Source: Thermoflavimicrobium daqui
GTDB lineage: Bacteria > Bacillota > Bacilli > Thermoactinomycetales > Thermoactinomycetaceae
NCBI RefSeq assembly: GCF_003313465.1
Contig: NZ_KZ845666.1
Span: forward strand, 124,001-188,000
DNA: 64,000 nucleotides
Direction of reading: 5' to 3'
Every line of letters begins with the position of its first letter. Within the stretch, counting starts at the first letter, position 1. Under the pieces are notes generated by a model. The model worked only from the letters and a program-made list of their open reading frames with translations. It did not search any database and was not told the origin of the DNA. The position numbers were made by a program, and so were the translations under genes. Positions 8,810 through 16,976 of the stretch are shown in pieces.

Positions 8810-9238
8810 TATTCTTCTCCCTCTTTTAAATAAAATCTACTTAAACTCTTAACTATAAAGTAGTCCTTTTTCTCTATAATCGAAATCTACTACTGCTTAC
8901 TTTATTTTGACATACCCTTAACTATTTTACAAATATTAAAAAATATTCACCTATAGCATTTTGAAGCTAACCTTTTAAACTAAATTACCTCACAACGTTC
9001 TAAATTAGTTTAAAAAGAGACTGATCTCTATCTTTTTTTATTAAAATCGAAGTTCCGGATAAAAATAACTCTGTATCATTAACAATAAAATTTTCATATA
9101 AATACACAGTTATTAGAAACATTGGTAATAAAAGATGGATAGTGAAACTGGTAAATAATTTCGATATCTATTTGAAATATTCACCTAATTGTGTTATTAT
9201 TTTCCTGTAATAAATTTCCATAACAGGAGGGTTTTATT
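8810..9238. other. AT-rich intergenic stretch
   Basis: No frame with a credible ribosome site was found on either strand. The right end must carry the promoter of the crystallin gene; several TATAAT-like boxes occur but no clear -35 partner stands out. Confidence 0.5.
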
Positions 9239-9601
9239 TTGAAAAAACTTTTTGCTCCATTGGGAATGTCTCTTGCATTAGTACTTTCCATTCCATTTTT
9301 TGCATTTGCTGCACCAGCTAATCTTTCTCCCAACGTAGATACCAAATCGGGATGTGTCACTTTGTATGAACACGCAAACTTTCAAGGAAGAGCCAAGAGA
9401 TTTTGTGGAGATACAAGTTATGTAGGCAATGACTTTAATGATATTGCTTCTTCTGTCAAGGTGGATTGTTCCGTTAACTCAGTCACACTATTTGAGCATG
9501 CGAATTATCAAGGTCGATATGTCACCTATCATGGTTGTCAAAAAATTGGCTATGTAGGCAATTCATTTAATGATATCATTTCCTCTTTAGCAGTTGACTA
9601 A
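9239..9601 (+). CDS. Secreted beta/gamma-crystallin domain protein
   Basis: A 120-residue protein starting at TTG 9239 (AGGAGG eight bases upstream) with a signal peptide MKKLFAPLG...FFAFA cleaved near residue 25. The mature part is one crystallin domain made of two Greek-key motifs: SGCVTLYEHANFQG...NDIASS and NSVTLFEHANYQG...NDIISS. Both end in the N/D-D-x-x-S-S signature that binds calcium in microbial beta/gamma-crystallins such as protein S and spherulin 3a. Four Cys lie in the mature domain, so a disulphide is possible outside the cell. Likely an extracellular calcium-stabilised protein; in microbes this family is tied to spores, stress or antagonism. No partner gene is adjacent. Confidence 0.88.
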   Translation: MKKLFAPLGMSLALVLSIPFFAFAAPANLSPNVDTKSGCVTLYEHANFQGRAKRFCGDTSYVGNDFNDIASSVKVDCSVNSVTLFEHANYQGRYVTYHGCQKIGYVGNSFNDIISSLAVD

Positions 9602-9780
9602 AAAAGTAGAGACTTTTGCTCTAAAGCTGAAAACAAACTAGATTTCCTTTTTCAACTAAAAAACGACTTTAGGGAAAAGATGGAAGGAAAACCACTCTTA
9701 TAAGCATATCACTCTACACCGTGTAACTAGGAGATATTTATTTAAATCTAATAATATCTCCTCTCTTATCTAGTAAAGTG

Positions 9781-9813
9781 AACCCCCATACCTAAGATGA
9801 AAGTATGGGGGTT
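9781..9813. terminator. Intrinsic terminator
   Basis: AACCCCCATAC pairs with GTATGGGGGTT over an 11-base loop, followed by TCTTTTAT. It lies 180 bases after the crystallin gene and 95 bases after the end of the minus-strand repeat-protein gene, and can serve either. Confidence 0.8.
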
Positions 9814-9908
9814 CTTTTATAAAAATAAGTAATTGTACACATTACTTGGTATAATCGTAAAAATATAGAGATATAGCCAGACGTGTGTTTAATCAATAAT
9901 AAATGTTA

Positions 9909-10205
9909 TCAACGACATGCAGGGTGCCAGGGATTGTCTCTACAGAAATCACGACGGCGTTGCCGATCACGGCATGCGGGATGCCAAGGATTTTTCCTAC
10001 AAAAATCACGATGCCGATCACGGCAGCTTGGATGCCAGGGATTTCTCCTACAAAAATCACGGTGTTGATCACGGCAGCTTGGATGCCAGGGATTTCTCCT
10101 ACAAAAATCACGGTGTTGATCACGGCAGCTTGGATGCCAGGGATTTCTCCTGCAAAAATCACGATGCCGATCGCGACATGCAGGATGCCAAGGATTTCTT
10201 CTACA
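9909..10205 (-). repeat. 51-bp tandem repeat, six units
   Basis: Six head-to-tail units of 51 bases inside the NPWHP gene. The three central units are nearly identical, the outer ones more diverged, as expected when copies are gained and lost in the middle of an array. Confidence 0.85.
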
Positions 10206-10301
10206 AAATTGATTGGATCCGGGATATTGTTCAACTTCTACTTCTTCATCGAACATATCTTCCCACATTTCCCTATCATCATCATCGTAATAGAAATTCA
10301 T
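9909..10301 (-). CDS. Cys-rich tandem repeat protein (CxxNPWHPxC repeats)
   Basis: A 130-residue protein with a very acidic head (MNFYYDDDDREMWEDMFDEE) and six copies of a 17-residue unit of the form D-F-C-R-R-N-P-W-H-P-S-C-R-D-R/Q-H-R. Each unit gives two Cys eight residues apart around an invariant NPWHP, so 12 Cys and six Trp in all. The unit is 51 bases long, so the DNA repeats too and makes long false frames on the other strand. AGGAGGG precedes the ATG. I do not recognise the family. Cys/His/Trp spacing would suit metal binding or a cross-linked spore-coat or surface protein; that is a guess. No signal peptide, so a cytoplasmic or spore-internal site is implied. Confidence 0.8.
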   Translation of the reverse strand: MNFYYDDDDREMWEDMFDEEVEVEQYPGSNQFCRRNPWHPACRDRHRDFCRRNPWHPSCRDQHRDFCRRNPWHPSCRDQHRDFCRRNPWHPSCRDRHRDFCRKNPWHPACRDRQRRRDFCRDNPWHPACR

Positions 10302-10438
10302 TTAATTCCCTCCTTATTTTGTGTCATAAAAAATATATGTGCTTTGTAATTAAAATGCTGTAGGGAAACAAACTAATTTTTCACAGTTAGGTATATAGCA
10401 TAGAGTGTACGAAGAGTTCGTTCTTTTTAAGTAAACAT

Positions 10439-10480
10439 AAAAAATGACGATCCCCTTTCTTACTCATTAAGGGATCATCA
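10439..10480 (-). terminator. Intrinsic terminator of the lipoprotein gene
   Basis: Read on the minus strand, TGATGATCCCTT pairs imperfectly with AAGGGGATCGTCA and is followed by TTTTTTATG. It sits 25 bases after the stop codon of the lipoprotein gene. Confidence 0.8.
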
Positions 10481-10504
10481 CTCATTTAATCATATTGGAT
10501 ATAA

Positions 10505-11362
10505 TTAACTTTCTTCTTTCGCACTGGTTGCTTCGCTTGGAATATCAATCCGTTCATCATATTTGCCTTTGACTTCTATTTCTTGCTTAATATGAACTTT
10601 AATAAGTTTACTATCTTGAGGTAGTAGTACATCGAACTCGGTTATTAATTTTTTCAACATTGGCTTTTTATCATCAGATTCTAGCTTTACATTATACTTC
10701 TCTATTCTAACATCGCCAATTTTAAAGTCTTTATTATCACCAAGAACTTCAACAATAATCGACTTTGCTTTATCCTTTATTTGATCTTTCACTGAATCAC
10801 TTTTTGCTTTTTCCAAGTTTAAGTCAAAGGAGTATTTGCTTCCATTTTGCGTTACTTTTGCAAAGTCATTATTCTTTTTTTCCGAGTCTATATAGCCTGC
10901 TAAATCCTGTAAATCTTTAGCCCATTCTCGAGGCTCTGCCTTTTGTTTCTTCCATTTATTATCTAGTTTACTACGGAAATATGCATAGCTTTCATCCTGA
11001 TAACTTTCATAGGACAATTCAGTACCGAAAAAAGTCGATTTCCCTGATATTTGCTCCTTATATGGAGAGATACTCATCTTCCCTTCCCCATTTAATGAGA
11101 ATGTTTGTTTAACACCCTCATTTTCAAGCTCACCACTTACAGTTTCTTTATAAGTAACACCATCTAATTTATCAAAATCTTTTGCTACTTTATTGATTAC
11201 CTCTTTAGCTTTAACTGTGCTTACCTTGGAAGAGCTTGAATCAGATTGAGTATCACTACTTCCAGAGTCACCACCACTTTTGGTTTCTTCCTCACTGGAA
11301 CATCCAACTAATAATCCGAAAACTAAGAGAGTAGAAAAAAGTAAATAAATAAATCGCTTCAT
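10505..11362 (-). CDS. LppX/DUF6612-like lipoprotein
   Basis: A 285-residue lipoprotein: basic N-terminus, hydrophobic core and lipobox LLVGC, then a Ser/Gly/Asp-rich spacer and a domain of about 220 residues rich in antiparallel strands. The arrangement of a helix ending in D-G-V-T-Y followed by repeated Y-K-E, F-x-L-N and S-Y-E-S strands resembles the LolA/LppX half-barrel used by Gram-positive lipoproteins to hold lipid-like ligands. Start taken at the MKRF Met (AAAGGGAT upstream); a longer upstream frame has no signal. The same fold seems to occur in the lipoprotein at 45.9 kb and in the outer part of the kinase at 17-18.7 kb. Ligand unknown. Confidence 0.75.
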   Translation of the reverse strand: MKRFIYLLFSTLLVFGLLVGCSSEEETKSGGDSGSSDTQSDSSSSKVSTVKAKEVINKVAKDFDKLDGVTYKETVSGELENEGVKQTFSLNGEGKMSISPYKEQISGKSTFFGTELSYESYQDESYAYFRSKLDNKWKKQKAEPREWAKDLQDLAGYIDSEKKNNDFAKVTQNGSKYSFDLNLEKAKSDSVKDQIKDKAKSIIVEVLGDNKDFKIGDVRIEKYNVKLESDDKKPMLKKLITEFDVLLPQDSKLIKVHIKQEIEVKGKYDERIDIPSEATSAKEES

Positions 11363-11599
11363 AATTATCCCTTTCCCTATTCCAACTTGTTCAATGAATG
11401 AAATGATCTTCAAGATAGGTGGGTCTAGCAATAACACTATTCGAAAGGTTCATTTATCTATTTTACAAATCATGCATATCTCTTAATACATTTGTAACTA
11501 TTTAGAATTTATATAGGTACCACCTATCTAAACAAACATGAGAAGTGCTGATTTCTTAGTACTTAATTATTGTTCAAATCATAAAGAGAGCCAGTATTA

Positions 11600-12532
11600 C
11601 TAAATATCTAAGGATTCAATAGCTATTTGAATGCTCTTCCGTCCTCCAACAGATACTTCACCTTTCTTAATCGCTTTTTCTAACTCACGTAAAGATTCTT
11701 CATTACCTAATTCGTTTGCTTCTTCTAACCATTTTCTACCTTCTTCTTCATCTTCACTTAAGTGTTCTCCCTGGATGAGTAAAACACCTAAACAACGCAT
11801 AGCCCCTTCGTTTCCTTGCTCTGCTGCATCTCTTAGTAAATCTTCGCCTTCCTCTACGTTTTGAACAAGAACATCTCCTTCAATTAAATAGAGGCCTAAT
11901 TCTAACATAGCATCGTCATGTCCCTCTTTTACTGCCTTACGGAGCAAAGATTCTCCTTCTTCAGCTTGATCATTATCAAGCAGATAAAGGCCTAATTCCA
12001 CTAATGCATTTACATTACCATGCTCAACTGCTTGTCTTAATAGGCTTTCACCTTCTTCAATATCTTTCTCTACTAATTCACCTTCTAAATAAAGTGAACC
12101 TAAGGTTAACATTGCTTCATCGCTTTCTAATTCAACAGCTTTTTTCAGCCACTCGATCCCTTCTTCATCTTTTTGACTTAATGCAATCATACCAAGCGGA
12201 ATCATCGCATCTGGATTATCTAAGTCTGCCGCTTGGTTAAGCAATCCTAAACCTTTTTTCATTTTTCCTTGATCTAAATAATACAATCCCAATAGAGTCA
12301 TTCCATCGCTATTCCCTAAATCTACTGCCTTCTCAAGCCACTCAACCCCTGTTTGTGGGTCTGCTTCTTCACCAAAATTACCTTCTATATAACCAAATCC
12401 GAGCTCAACCATTGCTGATTGATTACCTGAATTTGCTGCATTAATTAACCATTTTTCAGCTTCTTCAAAGTCACCATCTTCAAGTAGCTGTAAACCTTCT
12501 GCAATCTCCTTTTTTAATTCTGCTTTAGACAT
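11600..12532 (-). CDS. Sel1-repeat (TPR-like) protein
   Basis: A 310-residue soluble, acidic protein made almost wholly of about seven Sel1-like repeats of 30-36 residues. The repeat pattern is A-M-x-x-L-G-x-x-Y followed by W/L-L-x-x-A-x-x-x-G-N, starting near residue 20 and running to 285. Sel1 repeats form curved helical scaffolds that bind partner proteins. No signal peptide or membrane segment, so it acts in the cytoplasm. GGGGAGG before the ATG gives a firm start. It is next to, and on the same strand as, the EssB-like gene and opposite two Ser/Thr kinases; a scaffold for that group is possible but unproven. Confidence 0.85.
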   Translation of the reverse strand: MSKAELKKEIAEGLQLLEDGDFEEAEKWLINAANSGNQSAMVELGFGYIEGNFGEEADPQTGVEWLEKAVDLGNSDGMTLLGLYYLDQGKMKKGLGLLNQAADLDNPDAMIPLGMIALSQKDEEGIEWLKKAVELESDEAMLTLGSLYLEGELVEKDIEEGESLLRQAVEHGNVNALVELGLYLLDNDQAEEGESLLRKAVKEGHDDAMLELGLYLIEGDVLVQNVEEGEDLLRDAAEQGNEGAMRCLGVLLIQGEHLSEDEEEGRKWLEEANELGNEESLRELEKAIKKGEVSVGGRKSIQIAIESLDI

Positions 12533-12759
12533 TAAATATTTCCTCCCCTAAAAACAGTATTTTAAATAAACTCAATCTTATATTATCAGAAAAAATGGTG
12601 ATAGAATAGTATAAAAAACGAATAAAGGTAGAACACTCCCTGTTAAATTTCAATTTACAAAATTTAGGAATCAATAGCAGAAACTCTCTCACTCTCTACA
12701 AATTCCACTTCTTATCTCATTCGTATATGAAGAAATATTATCAATTTATTTATTTAGTA

Positions 12760-14268
12760 CTAATCTTTTTTTAGTTTTTCTATCTCTTTTAAAATCGGCT
12801 CTGCTTTTTTCTTCTTTTCACTATCTGCTAGTGTGGATTTCCGTATATAATCCAACTCTCTCTCTTTCATAATACGGGTCAAAAACTTTGAGCTTTGTTT
12901 GTTTACATATTCATAAGCCTTACCAAAATCATTCTTCTCAATATTAGATAAGGTCTCTTCTAAAGCTTGTTGCTTTTGCTCTTTAGCAAAGCCTAGTGCC
13001 TTTTTCAAATCATTTTCAGCTAACATGGCAAATGCGATCATCATCTTTCTGCGATCATCCAAAGGTACTTGATCTTTTAAAGAAATAACAGTTTTTTCGT
13101 CTTGCTTGATGATCGCTTGTTCAAATTGGATAATAGGATGTTGTGGCTTTAGTTTTTTGATCGTATCAAAGTCTTTGATCTTTATATAAAAATTAATAAT
13201 GTCATTCGTCAAAGAAGGCTCTAGTTCGATAATTTTTTGTGGTTGTTTCGCATTTAAGTAAGAAGTTAAAATGATTTGTGTATCCTCCTTACCCAAATTT
13301 GTAAGCTTGATTTTATTAAAATGCTGAACCGCTTCTTCATATTTTTGCAATGCGGCTAAATCTTTCCCCTTCTTTAAATTATCTTCCATTTGTTGATCCA
13401 TCTGATTTGTTGGAAATAAATATTTTTGCGATAAAAAAAAGCTAGTCACACCAACTATAATGGCAATGACTCCTAGCATGATATTTAAGCGCAACTTTCT
13501 TTTACGATAGTTATTAACAATCTTTATGACATCTTCTTTTGAAAGTGAATGCTTCTTTTGTATCGCTTTTTTTCTTACTGCCTTCTTTCTTTCTTGTTTT
13601 TTCCGTTCCTCTTCTTCTTTTTGCCATTTAATCAAGCGTTCCATCCTATTAGGTAAACCTTCTTGTTCCTTACGTAAAAGCGACTCTAATTCATCTAGGT
13701 TTTTGGCATTTTCGATGCTTTGTCGAAGTTGAATATTAGCCATCTGCTCATGTGGAGGCAAAGATTTAAAAATCCTATCTGTATATTGAAATAGTGATTC
13801 AAAAAATTTCTTAACTTGGTCATTCACTAATCCTTCATGCTCTTTGGCTATGGGCATGATCCCTCGAATACCTACATAGAGGATGCGCACCTGCTTCTCT
13901 TCTTTATGAAATAATATATTGACAGGATCTAGTGCTAAAACAAACTGGGAATTCTTCTCAAAAAAACGGCTAATATCAATAATCCCTAAAGAGATATCTA
14001 GTTTTTGTTCCAACGTGAGACCATCTTTTATAAAAGATAAGGGTAAATATCCTTGATCGACTTGATATTTCACAGATAAGTCTTGGTTCTCATGATTGGT
14101 TTCCATCTCAATATTAAATGAAATACCTAGGTCATATAGATCGAAGAGATCAAAGAGAGCATCATCAGCTGCTTCCGAATCTAATAACGAAACCACATAG
14201 GTCATTTCGTTTGACTGTAAGTTATGAGTTAATAAACCACCATTTAAATCATACGATATGCTTTTCAA
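12760..14268 (-). CDS. essB: EssB/YukC-like type VII secretion protein
   Basis: A 502-residue membrane protein. Residues 1-200 match the EssB pseudokinase-like domain (FVLALDPVNILFH, then ILYVGIRGIMPIA, and a FKSLPPHEQ segment), followed by a Lys-rich linker (about 200-255), one membrane segment (MLGVIAIIVGVTSFFLSQ near 260-280) and a helical TPR-like outer domain to the end. In Bacillus the homologue is a central membrane component that organises WXG100 secretion. It is longer than the Bacillus protein (451). No EssC, WXG100, YukD or EsaA gene is visible nearby, so it is an orphan copy here. Two kinase genes start about 780 bases away on the other strand. Confidence 0.8.
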   Translation of the reverse strand: MKSISYDLNGGLLTHNLQSNEMTYVVSLLDSEAADDALFDLFDLYDLGISFNIEMETNHENQDLSVKYQVDQGYLPLSFIKDGLTLEQKLDISLGIIDISRFFEKNSQFVLALDPVNILFHKEEKQVRILYVGIRGIMPIAKEHEGLVNDQVKKFFESLFQYTDRIFKSLPPHEQMANIQLRQSIENAKNLDELESLLRKEQEGLPNRMERLIKWQKEEEERKKQERKKAVRKKAIQKKHSLSKEDVIKIVNNYRKRKLRLNIMLGVIAIIVGVTSFFLSQKYLFPTNQMDQQMEDNLKKGKDLAALQKYEEAVQHFNKIKLTNLGKEDTQIILTSYLNAKQPQKIIELEPSLTNDIINFYIKIKDFDTIKKLKPQHPIIQFEQAIIKQDEKTVISLKDQVPLDDRRKMMIAFAMLAENDLKKALGFAKEQKQQALEETLSNIEKNDFGKAYEYVNKQSSKFLTRIMKERELDYIRKSTLADSEKKKKAEPILKEIEKLKKD

Positions 14269-15046
14269 AGAAGATCACCTTCTATATTTATATAGGAAGG
14301 GGTAGATAATCTCCCCTTCCTATTTATAGGAAATTTCATTTACTTTACTCAACTGACCTTTTTCCAGTTACTTTGTTTTTTGATTCCCTTTATTTAGGGT
14401 ATATTTTCTTATCATGAATCGATAAACCTTGTACTACTTTAAGGGTATGCTTATTTAGAGATACATCTCTCACCAAAGTCCTCCATCTAAAATTATTTTC
14501 TCACAAAAACATGAGTTTCTTTTATTAATTGACCTAATTATCTATTTAGATTAAAATTGTATAATAGTACCTTTAATGGTAATTGGGTTTCTTTTCACTG
14601 GAGATGCCTTAAAGCCTAACAGAAGGTACTTTTTTTATTAGTGATAATAGGAGGATGTTCTCTAAAAAAACCGGCCATTATTGTGATAAGAGTTCATTCT
14701 TGTCCTAATTATCAGTCCATATTAGAAAAAAGTTATCTCTACACTACGATTTGCTCTCTAGGTTTAAAGTTTATCGCATTAAGACTTAATATTTTATATA
14801 ATCAATCTATTATAATATATAATTTCAATATATTATCAACCAAAAAACTGGTAGTATATCCATCATCAGCAAATGTATTATGTACCCGAAAATTATATCA
14901 ATATTATAAGTTACTAACATACTTTAGTTCAAGAATGGAAATAGTTTTGTTAATTATTTTTTGCTTTCTATCGTCTTTAAGTATGGGGGTATAAATGAGA
15001 ACTATAATATAATCCTTATATAGATTATTATTAAAGGGTGAACTCA
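14269..15046. other. Intergenic region between divergent EssB-like and kinase genes
   Basis: An AT-rich 780-base stretch. A 117-codon open frame (14641-14994, GTG start) has no homology that I see and no family-like composition; I treat it as chance. The only structured element is the short terminator-like RNA at 14566-14636. Confidence 0.5.
14566..14636 (+). ncRNA. Possible short RNA or attenuator
   Basis: A TATAAT box at 14560-14565 is followed at once by AGTACCTT, about 50 bases of mixed sequence and the complement AAGGTACT with a TTTTTT run. It could be a 65-nt transcript ending in its own terminator, or an attenuator in the leader of the kinase operon that begins 410 bases on. The -35 box is weak. 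Confidence 0.3.
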
Positions 15047-16969
15047 ATGACAAAGAAAGGATTTTCTGATCGATATCAAATTTTCGAAAAGATAGAAACG
15101 GATCGTTTTGCTACTATATATAGAGGAAAAGACTTAAAACGAAATCGAACGGTCGATATTAAAGTAATTGATCACCTCGTTGAAAAGATCGATGAGCATA
15201 CTAGAAAACTTTTTGAAGAAGAGATTACAACCATAGCAAAATTAGCTCATCCAAATATCGTTCGAGTATATCATTTTGGTTTAGTGAAAGGTTTATACTA
15301 TATTACACTGGAACCACTAGGAGATCATCTATTAAAAAAGAAGTTGGTAGGTCAAAGACCCTTAGCGATTTATGATGTGCTCAAAATAGGTAGTCAAATT
15401 CTTAATGGATTGTCTGCTCTCCATAATCAAAATATAGTTCATGCCAATCTTAATCCATACAATGTATATCTGACAAAAGCTGAGCAAATAAAAATAGCGG
15501 ATTGTGGTCTTTATCATCTGACCTCTTCCTTTCATTCTTTAGCAAACACAAAAGAAAACGTGAAGAAATCCTTATATTACGCTCCTGAATATATTCTAGG
15601 TGAAAGTTTACATATTTTTTCAGACATTTATTCAACAGGTGTACTATTATATGAGATGATAACGGGCAGAACTCCTTTTCAAGGTGAAACCATTCACGAT
15701 ATTACCGAAAAACATTTAAAAGAGACTCCATTACCTCCTAGTTCTCTCAATCCAGAAATTCCTAAAGATTTGGATGAAATCATTCTAAAGTCTTTAGCTA
15801 AAAACCCTTCAGAACGATATCATTCAGCATTAGAAATGAAAGAAGCTCTTGTATCTTACCAGAAAAATATCGATCCACTTACTAATCCTTTTTCTTCAGG
15901 AGTATCTAATAATCTCAATGATCCTTTTGTACCAGGTGCATCTGATATACAAACGAATCCTTTTATTCCAGGGGTATCTGATATACGAACCAATCCTTTC
16001 GCCCTAGGAGTACCCGATGTCTTAAACCCATTTGTTATAGATAATATCAATCCATTTATCCCATCTACATCAAATAAGTCGGGTTACTCAAATTCTGATG
16101 CCTCTTCTAAACTCTTAAGACTTACTCAAAAGATGAAGCAAAAAAAGCAATTAAGTAAGAAAGTATTAAATGGAAGATATGAGCTTCTAGAGTATTTGCA
16201 TTTAAGTGGTGTAGCTAAAGTCTACAAAGGATTTGACAATTCTTTGGAAAGATACGTTACAGTTAAACTAATTGACGAATCTTTAGAAGAAGGACAGGAA
16301 TGGGTTCGCAGATTTATTCGCGAGGCGAAAACCAAAGCTAAAATCTATCATCCTCATGTTGTTCAAGTACATGATGTGGGACAAGATGGTAAAATTCATT
16401 ACATGATTGTAGAATACATTGATGGTCCTAGTTTGGAAAAATTGATAGAAAAAAGTAAACCCCTTGCTGTGTCACAAGCCGTTCGAATATGTATGCAAAT
16501 TTTAGAGGGTTTAGATCAAGTTCATCAAAAGGGAATTATTCATCGGGATATTAAACCAGCCAGTATTCTAGTCGATGAAGACGGCAACTATAAGCTAACC
16601 GATTTTACAATTGCTTGGGTCAACTCCGATGATCCACCCACGAAAATGGAAAGTGAATTAGACTCGGCTCCATATTGTTCACCTGAAAGAGCCAAAGGGG
16701 ATAAAATAAGCATACAATCTGACTTGTATTCTTTAGGGATTATATTGTATCAACTCGTTACCGGTCACCTTCCATTTATTGCCGATCAAACACATATGAT
16801 CTTATTAAAGCATTTAAATGAACCTGTACCAGAGCCCAAGGGATATAACTCCAATATTCCAGATGCACTACAAAAAATTATTTTGAAAGCCTTAGAGAAG
16901 GAGCCTAAAAATAGATTTAAGACAGCTTTAGAGATGATGTTAGCACTTCAACGCACTTTAAAAGGCTAG
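15047..16969 (+). CDS. Tandem double Ser/Thr kinase-like protein, both domains degenerate
   Basis: A 640-residue cytoplasmic protein with two PknB-type kinase folds. Domain 1 (about 8-275) keeps the ATP Lys (VDIK, residue 39) but has no glycine loop, HANLNPYN instead of HRDxKPxN and ADCG instead of DFG, so it is a pseudokinase. Domain 2 (about 370-635) has HRDIKPAS and DFT: the catalytic Asp is present, but the metal-binding Asn and the DFG Gly are changed and the P-loop is poor, so activity is doubtful. Between them is a linker of repeated NPF-containing units (FIPGVSDI and similar). AAAGGGTG before ATG 15047 sets the start; the stop lies 7 bases before the next kinase gene, making an operon. 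Confidence 0.85.
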   Translation: MTKKGFSDRYQIFEKIETDRFATIYRGKDLKRNRTVDIKVIDHLVEKIDEHTRKLFEEEITTIAKLAHPNIVRVYHFGLVKGLYYITLEPLGDHLLKKKLVGQRPLAIYDVLKIGSQILNGLSALHNQNIVHANLNPYNVYLTKAEQIKIADCGLYHLTSSFHSLANTKENVKKSLYYAPEYILGESLHIFSDIYSTGVLLYEMITGRTPFQGETIHDITEKHLKETPLPPSSLNPEIPKDLDEIILKSLAKNPSERYHSALEMKEALVSYQKNIDPLTNPFSSGVSNNLNDPFVPGASDIQTNPFIPGVSDIRTNPFALGVPDVLNPFVIDNINPFIPSTSNKSGYSNSDASSKLLRLTQKMKQKKQLSKKVLNGRYELLEYLHLSGVAKVYKGFDNSLERYVTVKLIDESLEEGQEWVRRFIREAKTKAKIYHPHVVQVHDVGQDGKIHYMIVEYIDGPSLEKLIEKSKPLAVSQAVRICMQILEGLDQVHQKGIIHRDIKPASILVDEDGNYKLTDFTIAWVNSDDPPTKMESELDSAPYCSPERAKGDKISIQSDLYSLGIILYQLVTGHLPFIADQTHMILLKHLNEPVPEPKGYNSNIPDALQKIILKALEKEPKNRFKTALEMMLALQRTLKG

Positions 16970-16976
16970 GAAGTAG

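Noticed and set aside
9883-10363. Several long frames on the plus strand and in a second minus-strand register across the NPWHP repeat
   Set aside because: They arise because the 51-base repeat unit is divisible by three. Only the minus-strand frame at 9909-10301 has a ribosome site and coherent Cys/Trp pattern.
14641-14994. 117-codon frame before the kinase operon
   Set aside because: GTG start without ribosome site, composition typical of random AT-rich DNA, no recognisable domain.
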